Positions 15,928-23,528 of a stretch of 35,886 bases of DNA are shown here, one piece after another (the first letter of the stretch is position 1; each line of letters starts with the position of its first letter). The notes under the pieces are model-generated. The model ran no database searches. It had not been told where the DNA came from and worked only from the letters and a program-made list of their open reading frames with translations. Origin of the DNA: Thermoflexus sp. (GTDB taxonomy: Bacteria; Chloroflexota; Anaerolineae; Thermoflexales; Thermoflexaceae); contig NZ_DAOUCJ010000038.1 in NCBI RefSeq assembly GCF_034432235.1, forward strand, positions 1-35,886, written 5' to 3'. The translations under genes and the position numbers were made by a program.

Positions 15928-16410
15928 TCATCGCTCTGAAATAGAAACCCCTGCCTCCCGGGCCGCCCGCCGCACGGCCTCGGAGGGGTCGTTCCAGGCG
16001 CTCCGCAGGGCTTCCCGGGCCCGGGGGTCGTCGAACGCCCTCAGTGCCTCCACCGCCGCCAGGCGCACGGGGAGAGGGCTCTCCCATCGCAGCAGCACCG
16101 CCAGGGCCGGGATCGCCCGAGGATCCCCCAGGCGTCCCAGGCTGCGCACGGCTGCCTCCTGAACACCGAAGTCCCTGGCGTGGAGAGCCGTTTCGATTAA
16201 AGCGGGCACCGCCCGGGGATCCCTTAACTGCCCCAGGATGGTCGCCGCGGTGGCCGCCCGGGTTCGCTCGGGATGCCGGAGCGCGCGAAGCAGCTTCTCG
16301 AAGAAATCCCGCTCCTCTGTCAGGGAAGCGCCGCAGGTGGGGCAGATGGTCTCCTCTCCTGCGGGCAGCTCGGCCCAGCATTCGGGGCAGAATCGGGTGA
16401 GCTTCCCCAT
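15928..16410 (-). CDS. Zinc-ribbon HEAT-repeat protein (third gene of fluoride-riboswitch operon)
   Basis: 160 residues. The N-terminal zinc ribbon has C8-x2-C11 and C23-x2-C26 (FCPEC, CPTC). It is followed by three to four PBS-lyase-type HEAT repeats of about 31 residues, visible as the recurring RDPRAVPALIETAL, GDPRAIPALAVLL and DDPRAREALRSA. Such repeats make curved protein-binding surfaces; no enzyme motif is present. The ATG at 16410 has GGAGGAGG six bases upstream. It begins 21 bases after the stop of the coiled-coil gene and is convergent with pyrG (5-bp gap). As the last gene behind the fluoride riboswitch it may be fluoride-induced; its role is unknown. Confidence 0.85.
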   Translation of the reverse strand: MGKLTRFCPECWAELPAGEETICPTCGASLTEERDFFEKLLRALRHPERTRAATAATILGQLRDPRAVPALIETALHARDFGVQEAAVRSLGRLGDPRAIPALAVLLRWESPLPVRLAAVEALRAFDDPRAREALRSAWNDPSEAVRRAAREAGVSISER

Positions 16411-16431
16411 CCGATGCCTCCTCCGGAATGT

Positions 16432-16863
16432 TCAGGCCTCATTGCCCTCATCTGGATCCAGCGCTGCCGCCTGATCCCTCTGAAGCTGGCGCAGCATCTC
16501 CCGGAGCCGGGCGTTCTCCTGCTGCAGGCGGCGGACCACCTCCTGGAGCCCCGTGCTCATCGCCTCAATGGCTCCATGACTGAGCTCCCACCGCCGCAAT
16601 GCTTGCTCTGCCTGGAAGAGACGGAACTTCATCACCGCGTAACGCCCTTCCAGTTCCACCAGGCGCCGGATCAGGCGCTCCACCTCCTCCGCGGAATGGG
16701 TCCCGGTGGCCACGCCGGAGAGGACGGCTTGCCCCTCCGCATAAGCTGCCCCCAGCCCCAGAAAATAGAGCAGGCCCTCGGCTTCGCTCAGGCTGCGGGA
16801 TTCCCAGAAGGCTCGCCAGCGGCGCGCGGTCTCTTCATCCACCTCAATCGTCCAGCGAACCAT
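16432..16863 (-). CDS. Coiled-coil protein of unknown function (second gene of fluoride-riboswitch operon)
   Basis: 143 residues, no family recognised. The N-terminal part (MVRWTIEVDEETARRWRAFW) looks like a small folded unit. From about 55 to 135 it is almost wholly helical, with heptad-like spacing (EEVERLIRRLVELEGRYAVM, then VVRRLQQENARLREML), so a coiled coil is likely. It has no cysteines, signal or membrane segment, so it is probably cytoplasmic. Its start at 16863 lies inside the end of the DUF6062-like gene (20-bp overlap), implying translational coupling. The 21-bp gap to the HEAT gene completes a three-gene operon. It may scaffold the other two proteins; that is inference. Confidence 0.8.
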   Translation of the reverse strand: MVRWTIEVDEETARRWRAFWESRSLSEAEGLLYFLGLGAAYAEGQAVLSGVATGTHSAEEVERLIRRLVELEGRYAVMKFRLFQAEQALRRWELSHGAIEAMSTGLQEVVRRLQQENARLREMLRQLQRDQAAALDPDEGNEA

Positions 16864-17596
16864 TGTTCTCTACCTCCCCTGCAAAGAAGGCTACCGCGCG
16901 AATCCAGGCCTTGCGTTCTTCAGGGCTCATCGGCTCATGGCGATAGTTCCAGTCATGCTTGCGGATATATTCCTGCAGATCCTTTAGAAGAAGTCGAAGG
17001 CGCCGCGCGGCATCGCCGGCCAGCCAAGCGAAGGCATGAGGCGCTCGATCGTGAGCGCGTGCCAGTGCCATCCGCAGATGGGGCAGGCATAACCCATCCG
17101 AAGCCGTATAGCGTTCCTGGATCTCTGCATCCGTGAGGCCTTCGACCAGCCACTCCGCATAGGCCCGCGCGGTCTCCTCTCCCAGCCGGCATACCCGGCA
17201 GCGCGCCCGCCCATGCAGGCCAGCGATCCCGCGGGGGCCAGGACGACCGGGGGCGTGGAGGACACGCGCCAGCCATTGCTCGAAAGGAGAAAGCGGGCGG
17301 GCGGGTTCCTGGGCCATCGCCTCCAGAACGGGGATCACCCGTTGCAGGAGATCCTCATAGAGGATCGCGTTCCCGAGCCCATCCCCGTAGCGCCGGGCCT
17401 CCAGGCGTTGCAATTGCCAGGCGTGCCGGCCGCAGAATCCCAGCCCTGCCGCCCATTGCTCGCGGGTCGCGGGGTCGTTCACGTTCTCCCAGAGCAGGTT
17501 CTCCAGGTAGCGGGCCTCGGCCTCCCGCTGCAGGCGACATAGCGGGCATCCGGGTTGCCGCATCGCATGCTTCAAATTCGCCAGCCCCCAGCTCAT
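16844..17596 (-). CDS. DUF6062-like protein with duplicated CxxC/CxxH zinc modules, directly behind a fluoride riboswitch
   Basis: 250 residues. Two repeats of one metal-site pattern are visible: C17-x2-C20 (CPLC) with C55-x2-H58 (GFCGRH), and C133-x2-C136 (CRVC) with C170-x2-H173 (GLCLPH). Near-equal spacings (34 and 33 residues) point to an internal duplication. This layout fits the DUF6062 family as I remember it; no function is known. There is no membrane segment, so it is not a channel or exporter. The frame stays open to a TTG at 17611, but the ATG at 17596 has GGGAGG seven bases upstream. It starts 18 bases after the riboswitch terminator U-tract and overlaps the next gene by 20 bp. 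Fluoride-dependent expression is predicted. Confidence 0.85.
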   Translation of the reverse strand: MSWGLANLKHAMRQPGCPLCRLQREAEARYLENLLWENVNDPATREQWAAGLGFCGRHAWQLQRLEARRYGDGLGNAILYEDLLQRVIPVLEAMAQEPARPLSPFEQWLARVLHAPGRPGPRGIAGLHGRARCRVCRLGEETARAYAEWLVEGLTDAEIQERYTASDGLCLPHLRMALARAHDRAPHAFAWLAGDAARRLRLLLKDLQEYIRKHDWNYRHEPMSPEERKAWIRAVAFFAGEVENNGSLDD

Positions 17597-17613
17597 CCCC
17601 TCACCTCCCAAAC

Positions 17614-17711
17614 AAAAAAGCCTCTATCCCATCCGTGGGATAGAGGCTATCAGCCACGCCCGAGGCATGGCGGTTCGCGGGAAAAGCCCCCGCCCGGCGA
17701 GCCTCATCGCC
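17614..17711 (-). promoter_or_regulatory. Fluoride riboswitch (crcB motif) with overlapping intrinsic terminator
   Basis: The minus-strand aptamer (17711-17641) matches the class: GGCGATGAGGCTCGCC, an optional hairpin (GCGGG/CCCGC), AACCGCC, then an 8-bp stem GCCATGCC/GGCGTGGC with a TCG loop, then CTGATAGCCTCTA. GAGGCT and AGCCTC pair as the known long-range helix, and differ from the Thermotoga petrophila form by a compensated change. The terminator AGCCTCTATCCCA (17648-17636)/TGGGATAGAGGCT (17631-17619) plus six Ts (17619-17614) reuses AGCCTC, so fluoride binding should block it: an ON switch. A -10 TAAAAT lies at 17733-17728; its -35 is weak. Confidence 0.95.
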
Positions 17712-17727
17712 GGATCGATTTTGTTTA

Positions 17728-17733
17728 ATTTTA
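17728..17733 (-). promoter_or_regulatory. Probable -10 element for the fluoride-riboswitch transcript
   Basis: TAAAAT on the minus strand in a short A+T-rich patch, with the expected start about 10-15 bases before the aptamer. No convincing -35 hexamer is seen at 17 bp. Confidence 0.5.
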
Positions 17734-17827
17734 CACTGAAGTTCTCGCCTTATCCAGCGGCGGAGGGGGTTCGGCGTCACGGTGCGTTCGCAGCGGGATC
17801 TGAACACCTCCCGAACAGCCGGTGTGC

Positions 17828-17833
17828 TAAACT
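17828..17833 (+). promoter_or_regulatory. Possible extended -10 for the Fe-S oxidoreductase gene
   Basis: TGC followed by TAAACT (17828-17833), about 50 bases before the ATG at 17886. No good -35 is present. Confidence 0.35.
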
Positions 17834-17885
17834 GAAAGCCAGCGTCCCCAGCGTCGCAGGGATCCTGCCAGTGGGAGGAAATCCC

Positions 17886-19901
17886 ATGCCGGAGCGGATC
17901 AACCTGTGGAACATGCCCGCGTGGGCCCAGCTGGCGGTCTATGCCTTCCACGCGCTCTGTCTCGCCATTTTCCTCCTTTCTCTCTACCGGCGCATCCGGA
18001 TCTGGTGGGCGGTGGGCCGGCCGGAGATGCGTTTCGATCGCCTCCCGGAGCGTCTGAAACGGGTGCTCACCTACGTCCTGGGGCAGCGGCGGGTGATCCG
18101 GGATCCGGTCGGAGGGCTCTCCCACGCCTCGCTGTTCTGGGGGTTCGTGATCTTCTTTATCGGAACGACCCTCGCCTTTATCGATGCGGACATCTTCAAG
18201 TTCCTGCGCGGGGAGATCTATCTGGTCTACGAGTTCGTGCTGGACCTCTTCACCCTGCTCGCTCTGATCGGCCTGGGGATCCTGGCGTGGCGCCGCTATG
18301 GGGCGCGCCCGCCTAAATTGAGTTACGGCCGCCGGTTCGATCTGGCGCTGGTCTGGCTGCTGATTCTGATCGTCACCGGCTGGCTTCTGGAATCCTTCCG
18401 CATGGCCGTGCAGCGCCCGCCATGGGGACCGGCCTCCTTTATGGGGTGGATCCTCGGCCAGGCCTGGATCGCCATCGGCCTCGGCGAGGACGTCCTGCGC
18501 CCTCTCCATCAGGCGACCTGGACCTTCCATGCGGCGCTGGCCGGTCTCACCTATGTTTTCATCCCGGTAGGCTTTCTGGTTCACATCGTGTCTTCCACCC
18601 TCAACGTGTTCTTCTCCCGCCTGGATCGGCCGAATGGAGCCCTGGCACCGATCCCGGATCTGGAGACAGCGGAGCGGCTGGGGATCGGGACGTTGCGGGA
18701 TCTGACATGGGTGCAGCTGCTGAACGGGGAGGCGTGCACGGAGTGCGGGCGGTGCCAGGTCGCATGCCCGGCGTATGCCGCCGGAACGCCCCTGAACCCC
18801 AAGCAGGTGGTGCTGGACGTGCGGAATACCCTCCATGCGGTGTTGCCGCCCACCCTGAACCCCTTCGCGCCCATCCGGATCCAGGAGGATCGCCTGGCCC
18901 TGGCCGGGACGGTGACGCCGGAAGCGGCCATCTGGGCCTGCACCACATGCTACGCCTGTGTCTCCGAGTGCCCCGTGCTCATCGAGCATGTGGACCTCAT
19001 CGTCGGCATGCGGCGCTACCTGACCCTGATGGAAGGGAACATCCCGGCCTCCCTCTCCAACACCTTCCGCAACACGGAACGGACGGGCAACCCGTGGGGG
19101 CAGCGGACCTCGCGGCTGGAGTGGGCGAAAGGGCTGGACGTGCCGGTGATGGCGGAGAAGGGAGCGGCGGAGGTCCTGTTCTGGGTGGGGTGCGCAGGGG
19201 CTTTCGATCCCAACGGCCAGCGCACCGCCCGGGCCATTGTCCGCCTGCTCCAGTCCGCCGGCGTGGACTTCGCCGTGCTGGGGGATGAAGAGACGTGCAC
19301 CGCCGAGTGGGCCCGCCGTGCCGGCCATGAGGCCATGTATGTCGCCGCCACGGAAGCCATTCTGGAGACCCTGCGCTCCTACCGGTTCCGCATCCTGCTC
19401 ACCATGTGCCCGCATTGCTACAACACCTTCCGAAACGAATACCCCCAGTTCGGGGGGCGGTTCGAAGTGGTTCACCATACCGAGTTCCTGGTGCGCCTGG
19501 TGGAGGAAGGTCGGCTGAAGATGAAGCGGGGAGTAGGGCAGCGCTGGACCTTCCATGATTCCTGCTACCTGGGTCGTTACAATGGGATTTTCGACGCGCC
19601 CCGGCGCCTGCTGCAGGAGAGCGGGGTGGAACTGGCGGAGATGGCCCGGAGCCGGGAGCGAGGGTTCTGTTGCGGGGCGGGGGGCGCCCAGGTCTGGATG
19701 GATACGCCGCAGGCCCGTCCGATCCACCTCCAGCGCCTGGAGGAAGCCATGGGGGTGAGCCCCCAGGGCATTGCGGTCGCCTGTCCGTTCTGCCACTTGA
19801 TGCTCACTTCCGCTGCCCAGAGCAAAGGGGTGATCGATCAGGTTCCCGTTCGAGACGTCGCCGAGGTTATGGCGGAGGCACTGGCCCAGCCATCGGGCTG
19901 A
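17886..19901 (+). CDS. Membrane-bound Fe-S oxidoreductase (HdrD/EMO-like, two CCG domains)
   Basis: 671 residues. The N-terminal half has about six membrane segments resembling nitrate reductase gamma (quinone/heme b side). Two 4Fe-4S ferredoxin motifs follow: CTECGRCQVACP and CTTCYACVSECP. The C-terminus carries two cysteine-rich CCG domains: WVGC...ETCTAEWARRAG...MCPHC and HDSC...FCCGAGG...CPFC. The first lacks one cysteine of the CC pair (CT instead of CC), as I recall for electron-transfer-flavoprotein:menaquinone oxidoreductase relatives. Likely role: moves electrons between a soluble donor such as EtfAB and the quinone pool; no etfAB genes are in the window. The start at 17886 has GGGAGG seven bases upstream. 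It is divergent from the fluoride operon. Confidence 0.9.
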   Translation: MPERINLWNMPAWAQLAVYAFHALCLAIFLLSLYRRIRIWWAVGRPEMRFDRLPERLKRVLTYVLGQRRVIRDPVGGLSHASLFWGFVIFFIGTTLAFIDADIFKFLRGEIYLVYEFVLDLFTLLALIGLGILAWRRYGARPPKLSYGRRFDLALVWLLILIVTGWLLESFRMAVQRPPWGPASFMGWILGQAWIAIGLGEDVLRPLHQATWTFHAALAGLTYVFIPVGFLVHIVSSTLNVFFSRLDRPNGALAPIPDLETAERLGIGTLRDLTWVQLLNGEACTECGRCQVACPAYAAGTPLNPKQVVLDVRNTLHAVLPPTLNPFAPIRIQEDRLALAGTVTPEAAIWACTTCYACVSECPVLIEHVDLIVGMRRYLTLMEGNIPASLSNTFRNTERTGNPWGQRTSRLEWAKGLDVPVMAEKGAAEVLFWVGCAGAFDPNGQRTARAIVRLLQSAGVDFAVLGDEETCTAEWARRAGHEAMYVAATEAILETLRSYRFRILLTMCPHCYNTFRNEYPQFGGRFEVVHHTEFLVRLVEEGRLKMKRGVGQRWTFHDSCYLGRYNGIFDAPRRLLQESGVELAEMARSRERGFCCGAGGAQVWMDTPQARPIHLQRLEEAMGVSPQGIAVACPFCHLMLTSAAQSKGVIDQVPVRDVAEVMAEALAQPSG

Positions 19902-19919
19902 TCAAGGAGAGCGTTCCCA

Positions 19920-20417
19920 ATGAAGGAACTGCTGGATCGTCTGGAATCCACCCTGAGCGATCTGCGATGGGCGGTCGCTCAAGTCCCGCCCGATCGGGAA
20001 GGGCGACGGCCGCCGCCTGCCCTGGGCGACTGGTCCGTGCGACGCCAGCTTTACCATCTCTGGTTCTATGAGGCTCACATCGCCCTGCCGCAAATCCGCT
20101 ATGTCCTGGGCCTTCGGGGCCCGCTGGCTCCCGGCGAGGTGCCCGATGAAGATCTCTTCTGGCCCCGGGATCTCCCGGCGGCGACCTGGCTCGCTCGCCT
20201 GGAAGAAGTTCGCCGGGAGACCATGGCCCTGGTCCGCCCGATCCCACCGGAGGTCTGGAGCCGGCCGGTTCCCGGAACGGTCTGGGGAACGCAGACGCTG
20301 ACCTGGATCGTGACGAAGACCGTTCAGCATACCTATGAGCATATGACGACGATCCTTCAGATCGCCCTGTTCTGGGAGATGGCGGCGGCCTTTGAGCCGC
20401 GATGGGAGTTCGAGTGA
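19920..20417 (+). CDS. DinB-like four-helix-bundle protein
   Basis: 165 residues. The pattern GDWSVRRQLYHLWFYEAHI (about 36-54) and the C-terminal TVQHTYEHMTTIL, with spaced histidines, fits the DinB/YfiT-like metal-binding four-helix bundle. Members include thiol-dependent S-transferases and damage-inducible proteins; the substrate here is unknown. The ATG at 19920 is 19 bases after the stop of the Fe-S oxidoreductase gene, with AAGGAG ten bases upstream, so the two are probably cotranscribed. I see no SOS box near it. Confidence 0.8.
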   Translation: MKELLDRLESTLSDLRWAVAQVPPDREGRRPPPALGDWSVRRQLYHLWFYEAHIALPQIRYVLGLRGPLAPGEVPDEDLFWPRDLPAATWLARLEEVRRETMALVRPIPPEVWSRPVPGTVWGTQTLTWIVTKTVQHTYEHMTTILQIALFWEMAAAFEPRWEFE

Positions 20418-20456
20418 TCTGGTGAGAACGATGGATCGCATACGGCCTCCGGATTG

Positions 20457-20465
20457 TGATACAAT
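20457..20465 (+). promoter_or_regulatory. Extended -10 promoter of the coiled-coil nuclease-like gene
   Basis: TGA followed by TACAAT (20460-20465), 22 bases before the ATG at 20488. The -35 is poor (TCGCAT with an 18-bp spacer). Confidence 0.5.
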
Positions 20466-20487
20466 TTCCTGAAGAGAGAGGCATGTT

Positions 20488-21426
20488 ATGGCGCTGACGG
20501 TGGAAGATTTGCGGGATCTGGTGGAGCTGTTGCAGGCGCATCCCGAGTGGCGGGAGGTCCTGTGGGCCCTGCTGGCCTCGGAGGACCTCCTCCGCCTGCC
20601 GGCGGATCTTGCCGCTTTCCGCGCTGAGGCCGAGCGCCGCTTCGCGGAGCTGGCGGAAGCGGTCCGCCGCCTGAGCGAGGCCTTCGTCGCCCACCGTCAG
20701 GAGTTGCTGGCCTATCAGGCCCAGAATGAGGCCCGCTTCGCCGAACTGGCGGAGGCAGTCCGCCGCCTGAGCGAGGAATTCGCCGCCCACCGCCAGGAGT
20801 TCCAGGAGCACCGTCAGGAGTTCCTGGAGCACCGCCGTGAGTTTCTGGAACATCGGCAGGAGTTCCTAGAATACCGGGCCCAGACCGACCGCCGCCTGGA
20901 CCGGGTGGAGGCGCGCCTGGATCGGGTGGAGCGCCGCCAGGAGGACCACAGCCGGGACCTGGGGGAGCTCAAGTCCATGCGCCTGGAGGCCCTCTACCGC
21001 GAGAACCCCGGTCTGTTCCGTCCGCTGCTGCGGCGGGCGGCCATCCTCCCCGACTCGCGCAAGCTGGAGATCCTGGAGGAAGCGGAGGCCGCCGGGCGGA
21101 TCACGGGGGAGGAGGTGGATCGGGCGGCTCCCCTGGATCTGCTGGTGGAGGGGTTCCACCGGCGGGGGGACCGTCGGGTGTATCTGGCAGTGGAGGTCTC
21201 CTGGCTGGGGAGCACGGAGGACGTGGCGCGGGCGGCGGAGCGGGCGGGGGTGCTGGCCCGGGCGCTGGGGGCAGAGGTGGTCCCGGTGGTGGCGGCGAAG
21301 GCGCTGACGGCGCCGGCCCGGCGGGCCGCCCGGGAGCGGGGGGTGTGGTGGCTACGGGATGGAAGGGCCTTCGCCCCCGAAGAGATCCCCGAGGAAGAAG
21401 AGGAACCGGGTTCGGAGGCCGCTTGA
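20488..21426 (+). CDS. Coiled-coil protein with PD-(D/E)XK-like C-terminal domain (DUF3782-like)
   Basis: 312 residues. The first 30 residues are a helical head. About 45-165 is coiled coil built from repeats: RFAELAEAVRRLSE occurs twice, then several seven-residue units of the form HRQEFLE, then RLDRVEARLDRVERRQ. The C-terminal domain (about 200-300) has DLLVEG, YLAVEVSW and VVPVVAAKAL, resembling the PD-(D/E)XK-like fold in many thermophile and cyanobacterial proteins. The expected catalytic Lys after the Glu is Ser here (EVS), so nuclease activity is doubtful. It ends in an acidic tail. The start has AGAGG seven bases upstream and its own promoter. Function is unknown. Confidence 0.8.
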   Translation: MALTVEDLRDLVELLQAHPEWREVLWALLASEDLLRLPADLAAFRAEAERRFAELAEAVRRLSEAFVAHRQELLAYQAQNEARFAELAEAVRRLSEEFAAHRQEFQEHRQEFLEHRREFLEHRQEFLEYRAQTDRRLDRVEARLDRVERRQEDHSRDLGELKSMRLEALYRENPGLFRPLLRRAAILPDSRKLEILEEAEAAGRITGEEVDRAAPLDLLVEGFHRRGDRRVYLAVEVSWLGSTEDVARAAERAGVLARALGAEVVPVVAAKALTAPARRAARERGVWWLRDGRAFAPEEIPEEEEEPGSEAA

Positions 21427-21451
21427 GTCTCATTTCGACCTGCCATACGCC

Positions 21452-22348
21452 TCATCCTGCCTCGCTCATCTGCCTCAGGAAAGCCAGGGAAGCCTTTGCT
21501 GCATCCAGGCTCAGCTCCAGGATCACGGGCCCGGTGAACCCATGAACCTCTAAAGTCTGGAGAAGCTCCCGAACCGGGACCTCCCCATGTCCGAGGGGAA
21601 GATGATCCGCCCAGGCCATGGAGCCGTCTGGCCTCCGGCGATAATAGCCATCGTGAAGATGGATCTCCGCCAGACGAGGGAGACAACGTTCCAGAGCTTC
21701 CTGAAAAGGATGGGGTCCGGGTTGCTGCGAGGCCACATGGCCGGTATCCAGGCAAACCGCGAGATCGAAAGCCTCGGCCAGCTCCAGCGTAAGTTCCAGC
21801 GGGAACTGAATGGTTTCCACGGCCAGAGATCGAGGGGACAATCCGGTGCGGCGCAGGAGCTCCTCCAGGCTGCGAGCTGCCTGCTGTTGAAACCGGCGCA
21901 TCAGCGCTCCTCGCACGGCTTCCGGGATGGCTGGGGAGGTGAAGAACTCGGATGCGAGAGGTCCGGCGATATGAAGGACGTAGACTTCGGGCTGGAGCGG
22001 GGCCAGTCGGAAAACGGCATCCGCCAGGAGATCCACGGATGCGCGGCGAATGCCCTCCACGGGACTGGAGGGATCCAGGGACCACAGGGGAAGGTGAACG
22101 GTGTAGTGCACGCCCCGCGTTTCCTTCAGCTCCTGCAGGCGACGGAGGGCCGGGAGGGAAAAGGATTCCGGGAAAAGGACCTGCAGGTCCGGGTTCAGTT
22201 CGATGAGGTCGAACCCCTCATCCGCGATCCGTTCTGTTAGCTGGGCCGCATCGACGCCGGCTGCCCCGGCCGCGCGCTCCAGCCATGGCCGGGATAACTC
22301 CAGCAGCAGGGGGGCCTGAAGCAGTTGAATGCCGAATCGGAGGGCCAT
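21452..22348 (-). CDS. TIM-barrel sugar-phosphate isomerase/epimerase-like protein (AP endonuclease 2 superfamily)
   Basis: 298 residues. Family marks: FDLIELNPD in an early strand, YTVHLPLWSLDP, VYVLHIAGP, SLAVETIQF, AVCLDTGHV and EIHLHDGYY, which place metal-binding Glu, Asp, His and Glu residues at strand ends of a xylose-isomerase-like barrel. The YTVHLPL block also recalls CbiR-type cobamide phosphodiesterases, so that is an alternative. The substrate is unknown. The ATG at 22348 has AGGAG about eight bases upstream. The upstream frame is open with no stop into the decayed MFS gene, but homology starts here. It ends 25 bases from the convergent coiled-coil gene. Confidence 0.82.
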   Translation of the reverse strand: MALRFGIQLLQAPLLLELSRPWLERAAGAAGVDAAQLTERIADEGFDLIELNPDLQVLFPESFSLPALRRLQELKETRGVHYTVHLPLWSLDPSSPVEGIRRASVDLLADAVFRLAPLQPEVYVLHIAGPLASEFFTSPAIPEAVRGALMRRFQQQAARSLEELLRRTGLSPRSLAVETIQFPLELTLELAEAFDLAVCLDTGHVASQQPGPHPFQEALERCLPRLAEIHLHDGYYRRRPDGSMAWADHLPLGHGEVPVRELLQTLEVHGFTGPVILELSLDAAKASLAFLRQMSEAG

Positions 22349-23528
22349 ACGGGCTTCTCCTCGCACCAACTTTAACTTATGAGGTGGGAGTTTGCATCCG
22401 GTGGGGAGCCCGTTCTTCCAGCTGGATGGCTGGATGATAGAAGGAATCCCCATCCCCAGGATTCCGGTCAGCGCACACGCAAGACCTCCAGCCAGAAACC
22501 ATACCTGCACGCCCAGGGCGTCGGTCACGGGCCCGGCGATGGCCATGCCCAGCGGTGCCATCGCCCCCACCACGCTTCCCATGACCAGAAGGACCCGACC
22601 CTGCATGCCCGGAGGCACCACGGCCTGGAGGATCGCGAACATCGGGCCGTTGGTCAGAACGTTCATCACGCCTCCGAGGAACATCGCCCCTAGGGCCGCC
22701 GGGAAGGCTGAGGGAGGTAGAAGGGCCAGCGTGGAGAGCGCGGCGCCCATCCTGATCAGGCCGGCCAGCGTCGTGTAGATACGGCGCCGGAATCCCCCCC
22801 AGGATGAAACCGCCGCTGATCCCTCCGATCCCCCAGGCCGACTCCAGCCACCCCAGCTCCAGCGCTCCACCCCGGAAATGGCGCGTGACAATTAAAGGAA
22901 GCAGGGCGAAGGCCGGGTTCACCGCGAAATTGATCAGGGCGCCCATTCCCATGAGCGCCAGCGCTCCAGACCACCGCCGCACGTAATCCAGGCCCTCCAG
23001 CATTTCCTGCCACCACGCAGAGCGGCTGGAGGGGTCCCGGGATGGCTGGGGGATGGCGATGAACAGCAACATCGATACCGCCAGGGCGGCGATGAGCACA
23101 TCTACCATCAGCACGCCGGGAAGGGGGAGAAGGCCCAGCAGGATGGCCCCCGCTGGTGGAGCGATCATGTTGAGGGTTCCCTGAAGCGCCTGATGGAATC
23201 CGGCGATCCGGGCCAGATGACGCTCGGGAACCAGCAGCGGGATGGAGGCCTGGAGAGCGGACCAGTGAAAGATCTCCAGTAGCGAGCGGAGGAACATCGC
23301 CCCGTACACCGGACCCAGATCGAAGACCCCCATCATCGCGAGGATGGCCAGCCCCAGGGTGATCCCGGCCATCCCGCCGTCTGCGGCCAGCATGATCGCC
23401 CGGCGATCCCAGCGATCCACCAGGGCCCCGATGGCCGGGCCTAGAAGGATGCCGGGCAGGAGAGCCAGCAGCGTGGCGATAGAAAGCGCCGTGGCGGAAT
23501 CGGTAGTCCGGGCGATCCACCAGAGCTC
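22349..23528 (-). pseudogene. Decayed MFS transporter: 5' end missing and frameshifted at a G7 run
   Basis: MFS-like sequence (TM motifs, GALVDRWDRR loop, second-half segments) begins immediately after the TAA stop of the SHOCT-like gene, in the same frame, with no start codon or ribosome site until GTG 23420. The first 30 or so residues, including most of TM1, are absent. At 22794-22800 a run of seven Gs (minus strand) switches frame: before it GGFILGG, after it FRRRIYTTLAGLIRMG. Removing one G restores a continuous protein of about 390 residues. After the shift, the frame runs without a stop into the isomerase gene. An assembly indel could explain the shift, but not the missing 5' end. Confidence 0.75.

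Noticed and set aside
14273..16381. Long minus-strand open frame across pyrG
   Set aside because: It is antisense to CTP synthase and partly to the HEAT gene in another frame; the composition is not protein-like.
17601..19796. Very long open frame on the minus strand opposite the Fe-S oxidoreductase
   Set aside because: It is antisense to a clearly real gene and rich in Pro/Gly/Arg/His/Gln, has no family motif, and covers the fluoride riboswitch: a GC-rich shadow frame.
19920..20417. DinB-like gene as an SOS gene
   Set aside because: No GAAC-N4-GTTC or similar palindrome is seen upstream; it more likely follows the Fe-S oxidoreductase gene.
20780..20880. Short repeats in the coiled-coil gene considered as a CRISPR array
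   Set aside because: The repeats are contiguous 21-bp coding units in one reading frame with no spacers.
22377..22790. C-terminal part of the pre-frameshift MFS frame
   Set aside because: After the G7 run this frame reads as Pro/Gly/Arg/Asp-rich nonsense, while the transporter sequence continues in another frame.
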